A stretch of DNA of 64,000 bases, taken from Phoebastria nigripes. Taxonomy: Eukaryota > Chordata > Aves > Procellariiformes > Diomedeidae. Positions 24,907 to 34,666 of the stretch are shown here, one piece after another. The notes under the pieces were generated by a model. The model saw nothing but the letters and a program-made list of their open reading frames with translations, had not been told where the DNA came from and made no database searches. Position 1 is the stretch's first letter, and each line of letters opens with the position of its first letter. The stretch lies in contig JAYKAV010001234.1 in assembly GCA_035582835.1 (NCBI GenBank), positions 1,136,657 to 1,200,656 on the forward strand. The letters run 5' to 3'. The position numbers and the translations under genes were made by a program.

Positions 24907-25469
24907 GTGAGCCACAGCCCTTTGCAATCCTGCTACAGACTTATTTCCTGATCATGACAAGTGAACCGGGACCCCATTTAGAGAGGCTGCATGACTCTGC
25001 GGTGCTCGTAACTTCCTCTTGGAAAACGGGGAACAAAATGTGTCTCATCAGACTGATTGCCATTGTGTCCTGCACACATAAGGTCATGGGTAGATGCACA
25101 TGCCCCTGCCTTCCCCCTCTGCCTTCCAGGCTCATCCCAGTTGAGTCTCTCCCCATCCATCTTTCTCTGAATGGAGCAGGCATACTTTCATGTCTCAGTT
25201 TTATTTGGTTTCCTGTTCGTGCATCAGAAGCATTGTCAATGCCATTGAGAAAACACTGGAAATAGTGGAAATAGTTCTTTGCTAACTGCTGCTAAAGCAC
25301 AGCCAACAAAGGGAGCTTTTGCATTTTAGGAAATTCTTTTTTTTCTTTCTCAAATTCTTTATGAAACTTCAAGAGCTAAGGCTGGATTAACGATGCAAAT
25401 GAACTGTTTAGCATGTGTAAGACATTGCTTGCCTATTCATAACAGGAACAGAAGACCTCAATCCTACAT

Positions 25470-25620
25470 GTAATTTTGTCCTTGACTCTGTATGCGGCAA
25501 GTGGTTTAACCTCTTTGTGCCTCAGTTTCTCCTTCTGTTAAAAGGGAAAATGATACTTCCATCTCTTCTAATGGTCATGAGATTCATTTCACTAGTAATG
25601 CGTGTGTAGTATGTAGAGAC
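25470..25620 (+). repeat. MIR-like ancient repeat fragment
   Basis: The stretch 'ggcaagtggtttaacctctttgtgcctcagtttctcc' followed by 'gttaaaagggaaaatgatac' is a good match in order and content to the conserved middle of MIR-like amniote repeats, ending in a count block with 'catgagattcatt'. This is the clearest such copy in the window. Confidence 0.6.
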
Positions 25621-25799
25621 AGCAGGATGAAAGGCAATGGTTGCAGGTATTATTATATATCACTCTCAGCAGATAGCAATTTCTACAGTAGGTTAAATTC
25701 TGGCCCAAAAAGTACTTGACTGTGTCCCTTTAAGGTCACAAGCTATTATGATGTTGAAGACTAAAATCCTTTGTATATGATCATGAATAAATGAATTGA

Positions 25800-26030
25800 C
25801 TATCACTGCCCGGCCATGTGGGATATGGAAACGATACTGAATATCATCAGCCTGAACTATCAACATCCATCAGCTTTCCCCTTGCTCATCTCTCAGCTGT
25901 CGCAATATGAAACCCACTCTCCCCCGAGATTTCAAACGACTGGGGCTAAACAGCAAAAACATTCGGTGACTAAATTTGCCAGAGAAGGTCTCAGTCACGA
26001 ATGACTAAAAACAAAATTATAGAGCAATCT
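25800..26030. promoter_or_regulatory. CpG-retaining, repeat-free candidate conserved element
   Basis: At least seven CpGs survive in about 200 bases (near 25811, 25829, 25900, 25924, 25938, 25964 and 25998), while the surrounding DNA has almost none. The patch contains no visible repeat and no recognised coding frame. Retained CpGs in an unmethylated or selected element would explain this. Conservation across birds is untested. Confidence 0.25.
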
Positions 26031-26324
26031 TGGCTGACTGAGAGCAGAATGAAATGTGATTCATTTTCATCCACCCAGCAGGGACTGCAGGGAAAAAAAA
26101 AAAAAGACTGGATTAACCCCTTCCCTCCTAGCAATGCCCATGCTCCCTGGGCTGATGCGCATGCGGTTTGCATTACTCAAATATTAGGTCTTCTGCTTGT
26201 TTTGTAAGGCAACTCACAGCTTTTATTACTCAGGTGGACTAGACCAGTAGGTGGACTGTGCTAAAAACATTTAGCGTGGTGTACTTTAATATCATATACA
26301 GTATATAGGAACATTAACTATAGA

Positions 26325-26425
26325 CCCCACTGTCCTCTACCAAGCAAGACACCACTCCCTGCCTCAAGAAACTTCTAGTCTAAAGATCAAAGACAAAAGC
26401 TGGACAATGACATATGGTGATGGGA
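26325..26425 (+). repeat. Possible ancient CR1/L2-like fragment
   Basis: The order 'actccctgcctcaagaaacttctagtctaaagatcaaagacaaaa' resembles an old amniote repeat with the block 'ccctgccctgaagagcttacagtctaa.tagacaagac'. It is diverged and short. A second probable copy is at 45045-45130. Confidence 0.4.
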
Positions 26426-29400
26426 TAAAACATTTGTCACGAAGGCAGGCAAAGGTGTCAGCATTGCATCACCTTGCAGGAGATAAAGGAGAGTTGTAAG
26501 GTGGGGAACAAAGGAGGATAATGACATGGCTTTCTGAATGCTTACAGGAAGGACCTCTCACACGTGATGAGCAGCAGAGAAGAAAACGCATTGCTGGTAG
26601 TCTGAAAGTTTGACTAGAAGACGATGGAGACTGGTCTTATGGGGATAGGGTCGGATGCTCTGGGCAGAAGCCATCGTTGCAGGCTGCCTCGCTCATCCAT
26701 GCTGCACTCACAAGCTTGGGGATCACCACTGGACTCAGCTGGAGGCCTCTCTGAGGAAATGAGACTGCCAATGGTGCTCAGTCCCCTTCATTGTGCAGAA
26801 GTCTGGGGCAAATCTCCCCATGCAATTTCTNCCCGTTATAGGAAGGGGGCAGGTGAGACGCTACTGGAGTTCCCGTCATGACAAACACCGTCACCTGAAG
26901 GCTGTGTGGTTAGCCATATGCACCAGGTGGCTCTGCATTCTAGCTGACCACCTGCTGGAAAGAATGAATTAAAAGCATGTCTGTTGTCCCTAGCCCAGAA
27001 CAGCTGTTTACAGAAAGAAATCAAAGTAAGAAAGATTACATTTTTAACAGTAAACACCACAGATGATCTTTTCTTCAGCATTTTCTCTGACACTTTTCCT
27101 AAAAATAGAGTAGCTAAAGACTGACAACATAGCAAAAAAAAGCAAACAATTAGTACTTTATTAACAAGTCAAAAGCAAAGGTTCTGAAAGGTCATATAGT
27201 GATCTCTCCAGAAACAGATGTCAAGAACCTGTCAATAAGTTATCCTCCCTGAGGCAGCATTGTTCCTGAGGTCAGAGACTGAACTAGGATATGACAACTT
27301 GTGCAAGGGTTGCTCCTTGGGTGTCTGATACCCTGCGTGTCAGCACTGCACTGTAAATCTCTAGTATAACCACAGCAGCAGTCAGAGTCATGATACTGCA
27401 AGTCAAGCTAACAGATGATACATGTGATACTCAGAGTGAAGTGGTAGCACAGGTGAAGTGCTGAAGCAGGAGCAATTTACTCAGAGCTGCACAAATGCTA
27501 GATAGAAGGCAGACTTTCCCTGCCATGTTTTGAGAATGCTAGATAGAAAGCTCCCTAAACAACTCCCAGATTAAATCAAGAGGTCAAGCCAGGGGCAGGA
27601 TGACAAAGACCAAAGCAGCAGCTTCACAAATCAACAGCTTGTACAGGCTAAAGGAATGGCCCAAGATAGGCTTGGCTGATGCCAAGTGCTTTCTGCTTTA
27701 TGCATGCTGTGGTACAACTTATATGCTTGATTTGGTCTCCTTCCATAACTGGAGAAAGTTCTGAAGAACCTTAAAAAAACTGTTTTAAAATCATCCAGGT
27801 TTACTGCTGCTTTAGTAAATCTATAGTTGGTCAATTTAGTCATATGACTGTGCTTTTCAAATAACATCAGCAAAACCCTTAATTTTTTACTATTAGCGAG
27901 CAGCAGGAGGAAAAAAGATGAAAATACCAGAATTTAAGTATTTGGGTTTGCTGGGGTGTTACAAAGAACAGAAACCTCTGTTAATATTGGAAGGTTATGG
28001 TCTGCCTGGGCCAAACACACCATCTCAGCAGGGCTATGAGTCTCAGTGGAAGTATCATAGCTGCACTGCTTCTGCTCCGTAAGATGGCTTACGCAGAGCT
28101 AGCTCAAGTTTCGTGGCTTGGCATGGTGGAGCTGCATAAAGAAATATCCAAAGGTTCCCACACTGCATTTCCAGCTTGAAATTGGTTCTCTTAAACTAGC
28201 TTGTTGCGTTGATTAGCTCTAATGAAAAAGATTTGCTTTCCTTTATGGTTAGCAAAACACCAACATGCCTGTAACTAAATAATAGTAATTGGCCAAATTC
28301 TTACACTGATAAAATGCCTCCTGAACACCACAATGGTTATCTTGTTCTCTGTTATACCCAAACAAATCCATTATCTTCAATGGAGCAGCACTTGTATAAT
28401 GGAGGGAAGAAAAGGAATTTGGCCTAACAAGACTCTTCCAAGAGAAGTGACTGAGTAAAAGGGCTGTGAATTTTGCTGATTACTAGTTATTTTAGGAACC
28501 ATATGCACAGGCGCTTTCTGACTCATGTTGCTGTCAATGAAGGGCAGCTGTGCAACAGCAGACTGAGTCCAGGAGTCTAGTTCTGACTCTGATTCACAGC
28601 ATGATCTTCCGCAAACCACTTACCTCTAGGGTCAAGACACTCTATGTGAAATAGGGTTGACAGTATTGCCCCTCATTATCCAGTGCTCACAGATCCTCAG
28701 AAAAGATTGCTATGCTAGTGCAAAACCAGGAGTCCAAACTGCCCATCTGACCTTGAAGAGTCTGAAGGGGCAGGGTGAGGCAGGCTGGACTGGGCTGGAT
28801 TTGAAGGTGGGAGGTCCAACACGGTATCCTTTATGTAGTATGAGACACAGTAATAAAAGAAGATGAACAAACACTTCCCAGTGTTTGGCTTAAAATGGAA
28901 AGGTATTTGCAATTTCTAAATATATATAGCATTCGCTTTGGTTGTAATTTGCTTCTCTTGCTTAAAGTAAAGCCAAAGGATGCAATTAGGATTTCATGCA
29001 GATGAAGTTCCGTTATATTTTCTAAAATGAAATCCATTTCCTCAACCTGGAACCACATGCCACAACCTGTTCACTGCATGAACAGAAGTTGTAATAGAAA
29101 TTATTATCAAAATAACACCCAGAATCACAATCAGCATCAGTTCCCCTCGCTAAGCTGTGCTGGATGGATACACATTGAGTAGCATTACTTGACTAAGAAC
29201 TTGCCATCCAGAGAAAGAGGAAACAAGCAGAGAAGTGCAGTGACCTTCTAGGACCACACAAAATGCCACTGGCAGGCAGGGGAAGGGGCCAGAAGTCCTC
29301 GCAAATAGTCATAATTTCTGCCTTCCCAGAAGAAATATGTCACTATTTTTCTTGTCAGACAGTAAATTTTCACAAAATAGTATTTTAGCAGAAGATTAAG

Positions 29401-29870
29401 AGAATAAAGCTATTGATGAGGCTGCACTGAATTTGCCGAGCAGTATTTGCAGAAAATCAGGGGAGAGTTTTCAAAATGTCAAAACAGTTCATTTTTATAT
29501 CTTTTTGTACAAAACGTTTCCTTATTGCTTTAAAATATTTTTTGCTTAAGAAATTGATTTGAAGTAAAAAAGAAAGGGTAGAAAAAACAACCCAGGAGAA
29601 ATGGACAAATAAGCTGAAAACTAAAGAAAAATGTTGTTTGGCTCCCACAAATCAAGAATTTCAATTTTAGTGGTTTTTGGTTGAGCCACAGAACCAGTAA
29701 ATTCATCATCTTCCCAACTCTGCTCCTGACATTTTAAGCCATGTGCCCTCCATTGGAGAGACCAGTGTTACCAGCTCCACATTATTACATATCCTGTAAC
29801 CCTAGTGAGAATACTGTGCTTGGAACATTCTGCATGGAGTTCCCATGAGCACAGTTCTGCCATCAGTCCT
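26426..29870. other. No gene seen; weak ancient repeat at 28545-28685
   Basis: A loose MIR-like pattern ('tctagttctgactctgattcacag' then 'caaaccacttacctctagg' then 'gtgaaatagggttgacag') lies at about 28575-28670. Otherwise I see no recognisable feature. One undetermined base is at 26831. Open frames are below 100 codons, with no known domain. Confidence 0.4.
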
Positions 29871-29880
29871 TTCATGGGCC

Positions 29881-29902
29881 TCCTATGCTCCTATGCTCCT
29901 AT
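29881..29902. repeat. Octamer tandem repeat, possible CR1 tail
   Basis: The unit TCCTATGC is repeated two and three-quarter times. Avian and other sauropsid CR1 elements end in short tandem octamers of similar type, so this may mark the 3' end of an old CR1 on the + strand. The preceding 100 bases are too worn to confirm. Confidence 0.4.
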
Positions 29903-30395
29903 TTCCAATATTAATTAAATAATTATTTTTCATCTGCAGCTCACATGTTGAATAAATACGTGGGAAGATGGAGGGCAGCTCCTTCTGATGTCCAAGAACA
30001 TTTGTGCAGCCAGGTAAACTCTTCTCACATAATTCATCCCAGTTTCTTACGGACCATGTTGAACTCGGTGATAACTGACACCGAAAACACACTTATGCTC
30101 AAAAACCACTTGCAAAATGAATGGAAACTTGAAATCCAAATGCAAAAAAGATAATCAAAGACATAAAAGACATAATCTCTCTTTGCATTCAATCTGCAGT
30201 CCCAGGGGACCCCAGTCATTTAATTACCACACAAGACTGCAGTGAAAGTGTGAGTAAAGGCACGCAGTTCCACTTGAAGGAACAGGTATGTGCTCCTGTG
30301 ACTGAGGACAGGCCAGAAAGCAAAGGAAAATTTTCAGGACAAGCTGCAATCCCTTCCTCTTTGGGCTTTTTCCAACGTCAAGGCAAACTGTTTTT

Positions 30396-30880
30396 AGAAT
30401 CATAGAATCATTAAGGTTGGAAAAGACCTCTAAGATCACCAAGTCCAACCATCAACCCAACACCACCATGCCCACTAAACCATGTCCCTAAGCGCCTCAT
30501 CTACACGTCTTTTAAATACTTCCAGGGATGGTGACTCCACCNNNNNNNNNNNNNNNNNNNNNNNNNNNNNNNNNNNNNNNNNNNNNNNNNNNNNNNNNNN
30601 NNNNNNNNNNNNNNNNNNNNNNNNNNNNNNNNNNNNNNNNNNNNNNNNNNNNNNNNNNNNNNNNNNNNNNNNNNNNNNNNNNNNNNNNNNNNNNNNNNNN
30701 NNNNNNNNNNNNNNNNNNNNNNNNNNNNNNNNNNNNNNNNNCTCCTCGTAAGACTTGCTCTCCAGACCCTTCGCCAGCTTCGTTGCCCTCCTCTGGACAC
30801 GCTCCAGCACCTCAATGTCCTTCTTGTAGTGAGGGGCCCAAAACTGAACACAGTATTCGAGGTGGGGCCTCACCAAGGTG
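30396..30880 (-). mobile_element. CR1 LINE 3' fragment with in-frame RT C-terminus
   Basis: The left edge reads AGAATCATAGAATCATTAAGG, the complement of the typical avian CR1 3' end with its terminal octamers, so the element lies on the minus strand. Reading that strand from about 30880, the frame contains [20 protein letters not shown] and continues through [19 protein letters not shown], typical of the end of the CR1 ORF2 reverse transcriptase. Beyond an assembly gap the frame resumes with VESPSLEVFKRRVDEALRDMV and stops at 30475. The element is severely 5'-truncated, as most CR1 copies are, and cannot move by itself. The undamaged frame and clean tail suggest it is fairly young. The upstream residues MLCTKTT come from flanking DNA or the edge of the element. 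Confidence 0.93.
30542..30741. other. Assembly gap of exactly 200 N inside CR1
   Basis: Two hundred consecutive undetermined bases fall inside the CR1 fragment. The round number suggests either a placeholder or an estimated size. Assemblies commonly break in young interspersed repeats. The true length cannot be read from this sequence. Confidence 0.98.
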
Positions 30881-33320
30881 GTTTTTGTGCAAAGCACAGC
30901 TTCATGCCCTGGTTAGAAGTAAGCCAGGTGAAGATGTGATGGCATGGACTGCCACACATCCATTGCACAAGTCCTAAATATAAATTTGGGCAGCTGCCCT
31001 ACTTTGTACCCTGCACTGCTGGCATACAAGCAAGCTTGCATATGTTTGCATATGCTGCAATTGCACCTTACATTCACATTCCAGATACACGCTACAAGTG
31101 TAGCCTTAATCGTGTAAGATCTATTGCACCAGTTTATGAATATGCACAAGCAGATCCCTGGACTGCTCCCAGGAAGACAAAACTGACTGTAATTTCACTG
31201 TTAGCACCACTCGATGCAGCACATACATGCCATGCTGCATTGCTCCCTTTCCTCTATCTATAAAACAGCTGTGTCTGGTGGTCAATGCACTTGTCATTGA
31301 GCCTGTCCTCTGCTTCCCGTGCCTCAGCTCACCACAGATGGGGCAAGCAGGCTTGGTCCCATCGGGTTTTTGAAAGGACTGATCACACACAAGTTCAGAC
31401 TAGGGAAACCCCACAGTACTTGGGGGTGCAGTGGGACTGTGCCCGAATTACATGTGTAGTTCCACACTTGGGGCCCAAGAGTTTAAGAGCAAGGGATGTT
31501 GCAGAATAATGGCATGGCAGTAAGGAGAGAACTTGGACATTACAGGTCACAGAGGAGGACCTTGCTGGTCTGCACTGGCAACAGCCTCCTCTCACTCCAC
31601 ATTGCACAGAAATATGTATTTAAGAGTTACACGTTGTGCACAACTCTCCTGAGAGATGGGCTGGGGCTCCCATATAGCCACAGGGCATTTAAGGAGCAGA
31701 AGGCCTTGGGAGAAGGATGGGGCTTGTTTACTTTTCCTTGTTACCTGCAGCATTTCCATCTCAGACTGCCTAATTTAAAGTGCTTCCAAGCCTGTGCTCT
31801 CTGAAGGCCTGGCCCCATTCAGCTCACGGACAATGGAAAACAATTTAGGTCTTGCAGCTACAGCAGGGTGATGCAGCTGATAAGAGAAAGTCAAGGTTAA
31901 ATAAACTGTTCTGTGGGCAGAGGATTGGGAAAGGATCTCCACAGAGCCAAGGAGCAAGGTGGGGAAGCACAGGCAGTGGGGAACGGGCAGGATGCAAATG
32001 CTTCTCTGAACCCAGAGACACTTGCCCGAGGCCACTGCAAACAGAGGGCTCAGAGAGCTGATCCACAAATAACACAATATTTTTTGTCATTGCTGTTGTG
32101 CTTTGTACAAAGGAAAACAGAATACGATTTTTGGCTGGCAGTACTATAATAAGTGAAAGGTAAATTAAAGATTTTTTATACTTTCATAGCATCTTCCATT
32201 CAAAAAACTTGCTGTGCTTTAGTCCTATCATCTCAGTGATGCCAAAAAAAGAGTAAGAGTGAAATTTCTGTATGAGGGGATGTCTTCTCTGTAACATATT
32301 GCACAAGCTTTGTCACACAAAATGACATTCACCCTGCAGGCAGGCAAACAAACCCTTTCAATCAAACAGTCCAAATGCAATGACATTACATATTTCACCT
32401 ATTTGCATGCCACATCTACTAGAACTTTTTATCATCCAGTACTCTGTCATCACACTACTGTCCATGGGCAGGAGGGCTTATCATCCTCACATCACACATA
32501 AGGAAATTCCTGAGGGAATAAGCGTATTGCCCATGGTTTACTATAAAAAGTCTAGGAATGGACCTTAGGTGTTGCTGCCCAATTCTCCCCTCTAAGTGTC
32601 AGACATTCTTCCATTGTAAGCAGTACACTTATCTCTGCTTAACAGGCCCGGATCCTAGAGGAAGGCAAATCCCAGTTTTAACTATGTTATCAGTCATGTA
32701 ACTTCAGTTGGACAGTAGAGAGGAAAGGGGCACTGTGTAGCTGGTGCTTTGACACTGTTGTTTTAAGACATCGGTAGGGATTGCGCAAGCCTGTATTTTC
32801 ATATAGTCTGTAACCATGCTACTGCTATTTCTCATTTGATAATTGCTTGCTGCTAGCAAAGAGCAGAACTCATAAGGCATATCCATCCTGCAGGGAGCTG
32901 AGATGGAGTCTTGCAATTTAGGCCTCTCTCTCCAGCAGAAATGTGATCACTGATAAGGAGTCTGGGCCTGATGGTAGATCACCATTCAGGTGATCCCTGG
33001 ATTCCTTGAGACAGCTTCCTGTTTCCTTTAATTTTCTCATATCGTTATTTTTTTCTTACAGAGACTCTGATGTAAGAATGTAGTCCTTGAGACTGTCAAT
33101 TTGCTAGGTTACTCTGGCACTACATTTCCTAATAAAATTGCCAGTACATTACATAAAGTGACTGTACAATAACTCCTGCAATAAATGAGTCAGGATGGTC
33201 ACTGGCACTGTCCTCACAAGGTGATGGGAGAACTGGGAGATTGCAGCCTACCCACAGGAGATCTTGTAAATTGCCATAATGGTGTATAAATAGAAAGAAA
33301 TGCAGAGGCAACTGTCAGCC
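30881..33320. other. No gene or clear repeat seen
   Basis: I find no recognisable element between the CR1 fragment and the motif cluster at 33.3 kb. A well-formed splice acceptor pattern (T-rich tract ending TTACAG at 33056-33061) is followed by stop codons in two of the three frames within 30 bases and supports no coding exon. Confidence 0.5.
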
Positions 33321-33327
33321 GAGGTCC

Positions 33328-33351
33328 TGCTGACTCAGTGCCACCTTGTGT
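33328..33351 (+). promoter_or_regulatory. MARE/AP-1 site overlapping a CTCF-like core
   Basis: TGCTGACTCAGTG (33328-33340) matches the 13-base Maf recognition element at 11 positions and holds a perfect AP-1 heptamer TGACTCA at 33331-33337. Overlapping it, AGTGCCACCTTGTG (33337-33350) resembles the CTCF core. Both are short motif matches; binding is not shown. No gene is adjacent. Confidence 0.3.
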
Positions 33352-33544
33352 TTTTACCAGGAAGCACAGAAGCACAAGGAAGATCGTCAGTGAGGGGCAG
33401 AGAGGATTTCTGAGTAAGAACTCAGCCTACTTTAATCTGTGATATTCTGGATTCACTCAGAGCAGCCACTGAACAAACCCAAGACGCCTCTCTCCTGCAG
33501 GAATGCTATGGCTCTCAGCCATCCAAGCCTTCCTGGAGGAGAGC

Positions 33545-33680
33545 TGGCATCACTGGGGCAGAATGAGGCACAGAAGGGTAGAAGTTTTTTGCCCAGCATC
33601 ACAGCCAGTCAGTGGAGAGCTGTGAAGCAGGGCTTTGGTTTTTTAATGGTGACCTACAAAGTCTAATCTCTATTCCAGAC
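33545..33680 (+). repeat. MIR-like ancient repeat fragment
   Basis: The string 'atgaggcacagaagggtagaagttttttgcccagcatcacagccagtcagtggagagctgtgaagcagggctttgg' is read here in pieces. It has the block order gaggcacag, ttgcccag, tcacag, gtcagtgg, gagctg, followed by a 'ctccattccagactcc' type end. That is the downstream arm of MIR-like amniote repeats. Confidence 0.6.
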
Positions 33681-34059
33681 TCCTTTGAGACAGAAATATG
33701 TGGGCAGCATTAGTAAATGTCATTATACAGACTTGCAGGATGCTACACAGAGAAGAGTAAACTTGTTCATGTTCTTTCCTTTCTTCCTTTTTTCTTAGTG
33801 GTTGGCTTTGCAGAGAAGCAGCCCAGGAGGGCCATAATGCTGTCACTCCTCAGGAGCCCTGGTGTGAGTGATTGAATCCCTTGTTTGTCTACTGTTCTTC
33901 CACTGAGGTAGAAACACGCTAACTCAAATGAGAGAGACAGAACTATATCCATCTTTGCTCTTACCTTCCCTGAGGAGAGGATGGCTTATGCAGTCTTAAG
34001 CACTGCGGCTCTGAGAGGATGCAGGATGGTGCTGGGAGGGCACCTATGCAACTCACATC

Positions 34060-34064
34060 CCATG
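34060..34064. repeat. Target-site duplication CCATG (left copy)
   Basis: CCATG directly precedes the LTR and is repeated exactly after it at 34662-34666. Five-base duplications are typical of ERVL-type integrations. The perfect match fixes both ends of this LTR. Confidence 0.85.
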
Positions 34065-34661
34065 TGTGTTGTTTTGGCTGAGGTAGAGTTAATTTTCTTC
34101 ACAGTAGCTAGTATGGGGCTATGTTTTGGATTTGTGCTGGAAACAGTGCTGATGATAACACAGGGATGTTTTCATCACTGCTGAGCAGTGCTTACACAGA
34201 GCCAAGGCCTTTTCTGCTCCTCACCCCACCCCACCAGCGAGGAGGCTGGGGGTGCACAAGAAGTTGGGAGGGGACACGGCCGGGACAGCTGACCCCAACT
34301 GACCAAAGGGGTATTCCATACCATATGACGTCATGGTCAGCATATAAAGCTGGGGGAAGAAGGAGGAAGGGGGGACGTTCGGAGTGATGGCGTTTGTCTT
34401 CCCAAGTCACCATTACACGTGATGGAGCCCTGCTTTCCTGGAGATGGCTGAACACCTGCCTGCCGATGGGAAGCGGTGAAGGAATTCCGTGTTCTGCTTT
34501 GCTTGCGTGCGCGGCTTTTGCTTTCCCTATGAAACTGTCTTTATCTCAACCCACGAGTTTTCTCACTTTTACCCTTCCGATTCTCTCCCCCATCCCACTC
34601 CAGGGGGAGTGAGCGAGCGGCTGTGTGGGGCTTAGTTGCCAGCCGGGGTTAAAACACCACA
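34065..34661 (+). mobile_element. Solo LTR, avian ERVL-type, 597 bp
   Basis: The element starts TGTG and ends CACA, flanked by a perfect 5-bp duplication. Its U3 starts with a 'ggctgaggtagagttaattttcttc' block shared with the second LTR. It carries a perfect CRE palindrome TGACGTCA (34326-34333) ten bases upstream of a TATAAA box (34343-34348). Near its 3' part is 'cccacgagttttctcactttt', also shared with the second LTR. No gag, pol or env sequence adjoins it, so the internal region was lost by recombination between the two original LTRs. Compared with the copy at 38152, the segment between the TATA box and the shared 3' part is unrelated and lacks the TTA microsatellite. The family name is inferred from general knowledge of bird LTRs. 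Confidence 0.88.
34326..34348 (+). promoter_or_regulatory. LTR core promoter: CRE plus TATA box
   Basis: A CREB/ATF palindrome and a TATAAA box are separated by nine bases. The same pair is kept in the second LTR in the same spacing, which indicates a conserved U3 promoter. Transcription would start around 34372-34380 on the + strand. It could drive transcription into flanking host DNA; this is not shown. Confidence 0.6.
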
Positions 34662-34666
34662 CCATG
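34662..34666. repeat. Target-site duplication CCATG (right copy)
   Basis: Exact second copy of the five bases at 34060-34064, immediately after the terminal CACA of the LTR. Confidence 0.85.

Noticed and set aside
30475..30897. Full-length or active CR1 element
   Set aside because: Only the last part of the reverse-transcriptase frame and the 3' end are present; the 5' part is missing.
33062..33110. Exon after the strong acceptor ending at 33061
   Set aside because: Two frames close within about 25 bases and no good donor is correctly placed.
33981..34184. Hydrophobic + strand frame at the start of the first LTR
   Set aside because: Most of it is translated LTR U3 sequence, which is not coding.
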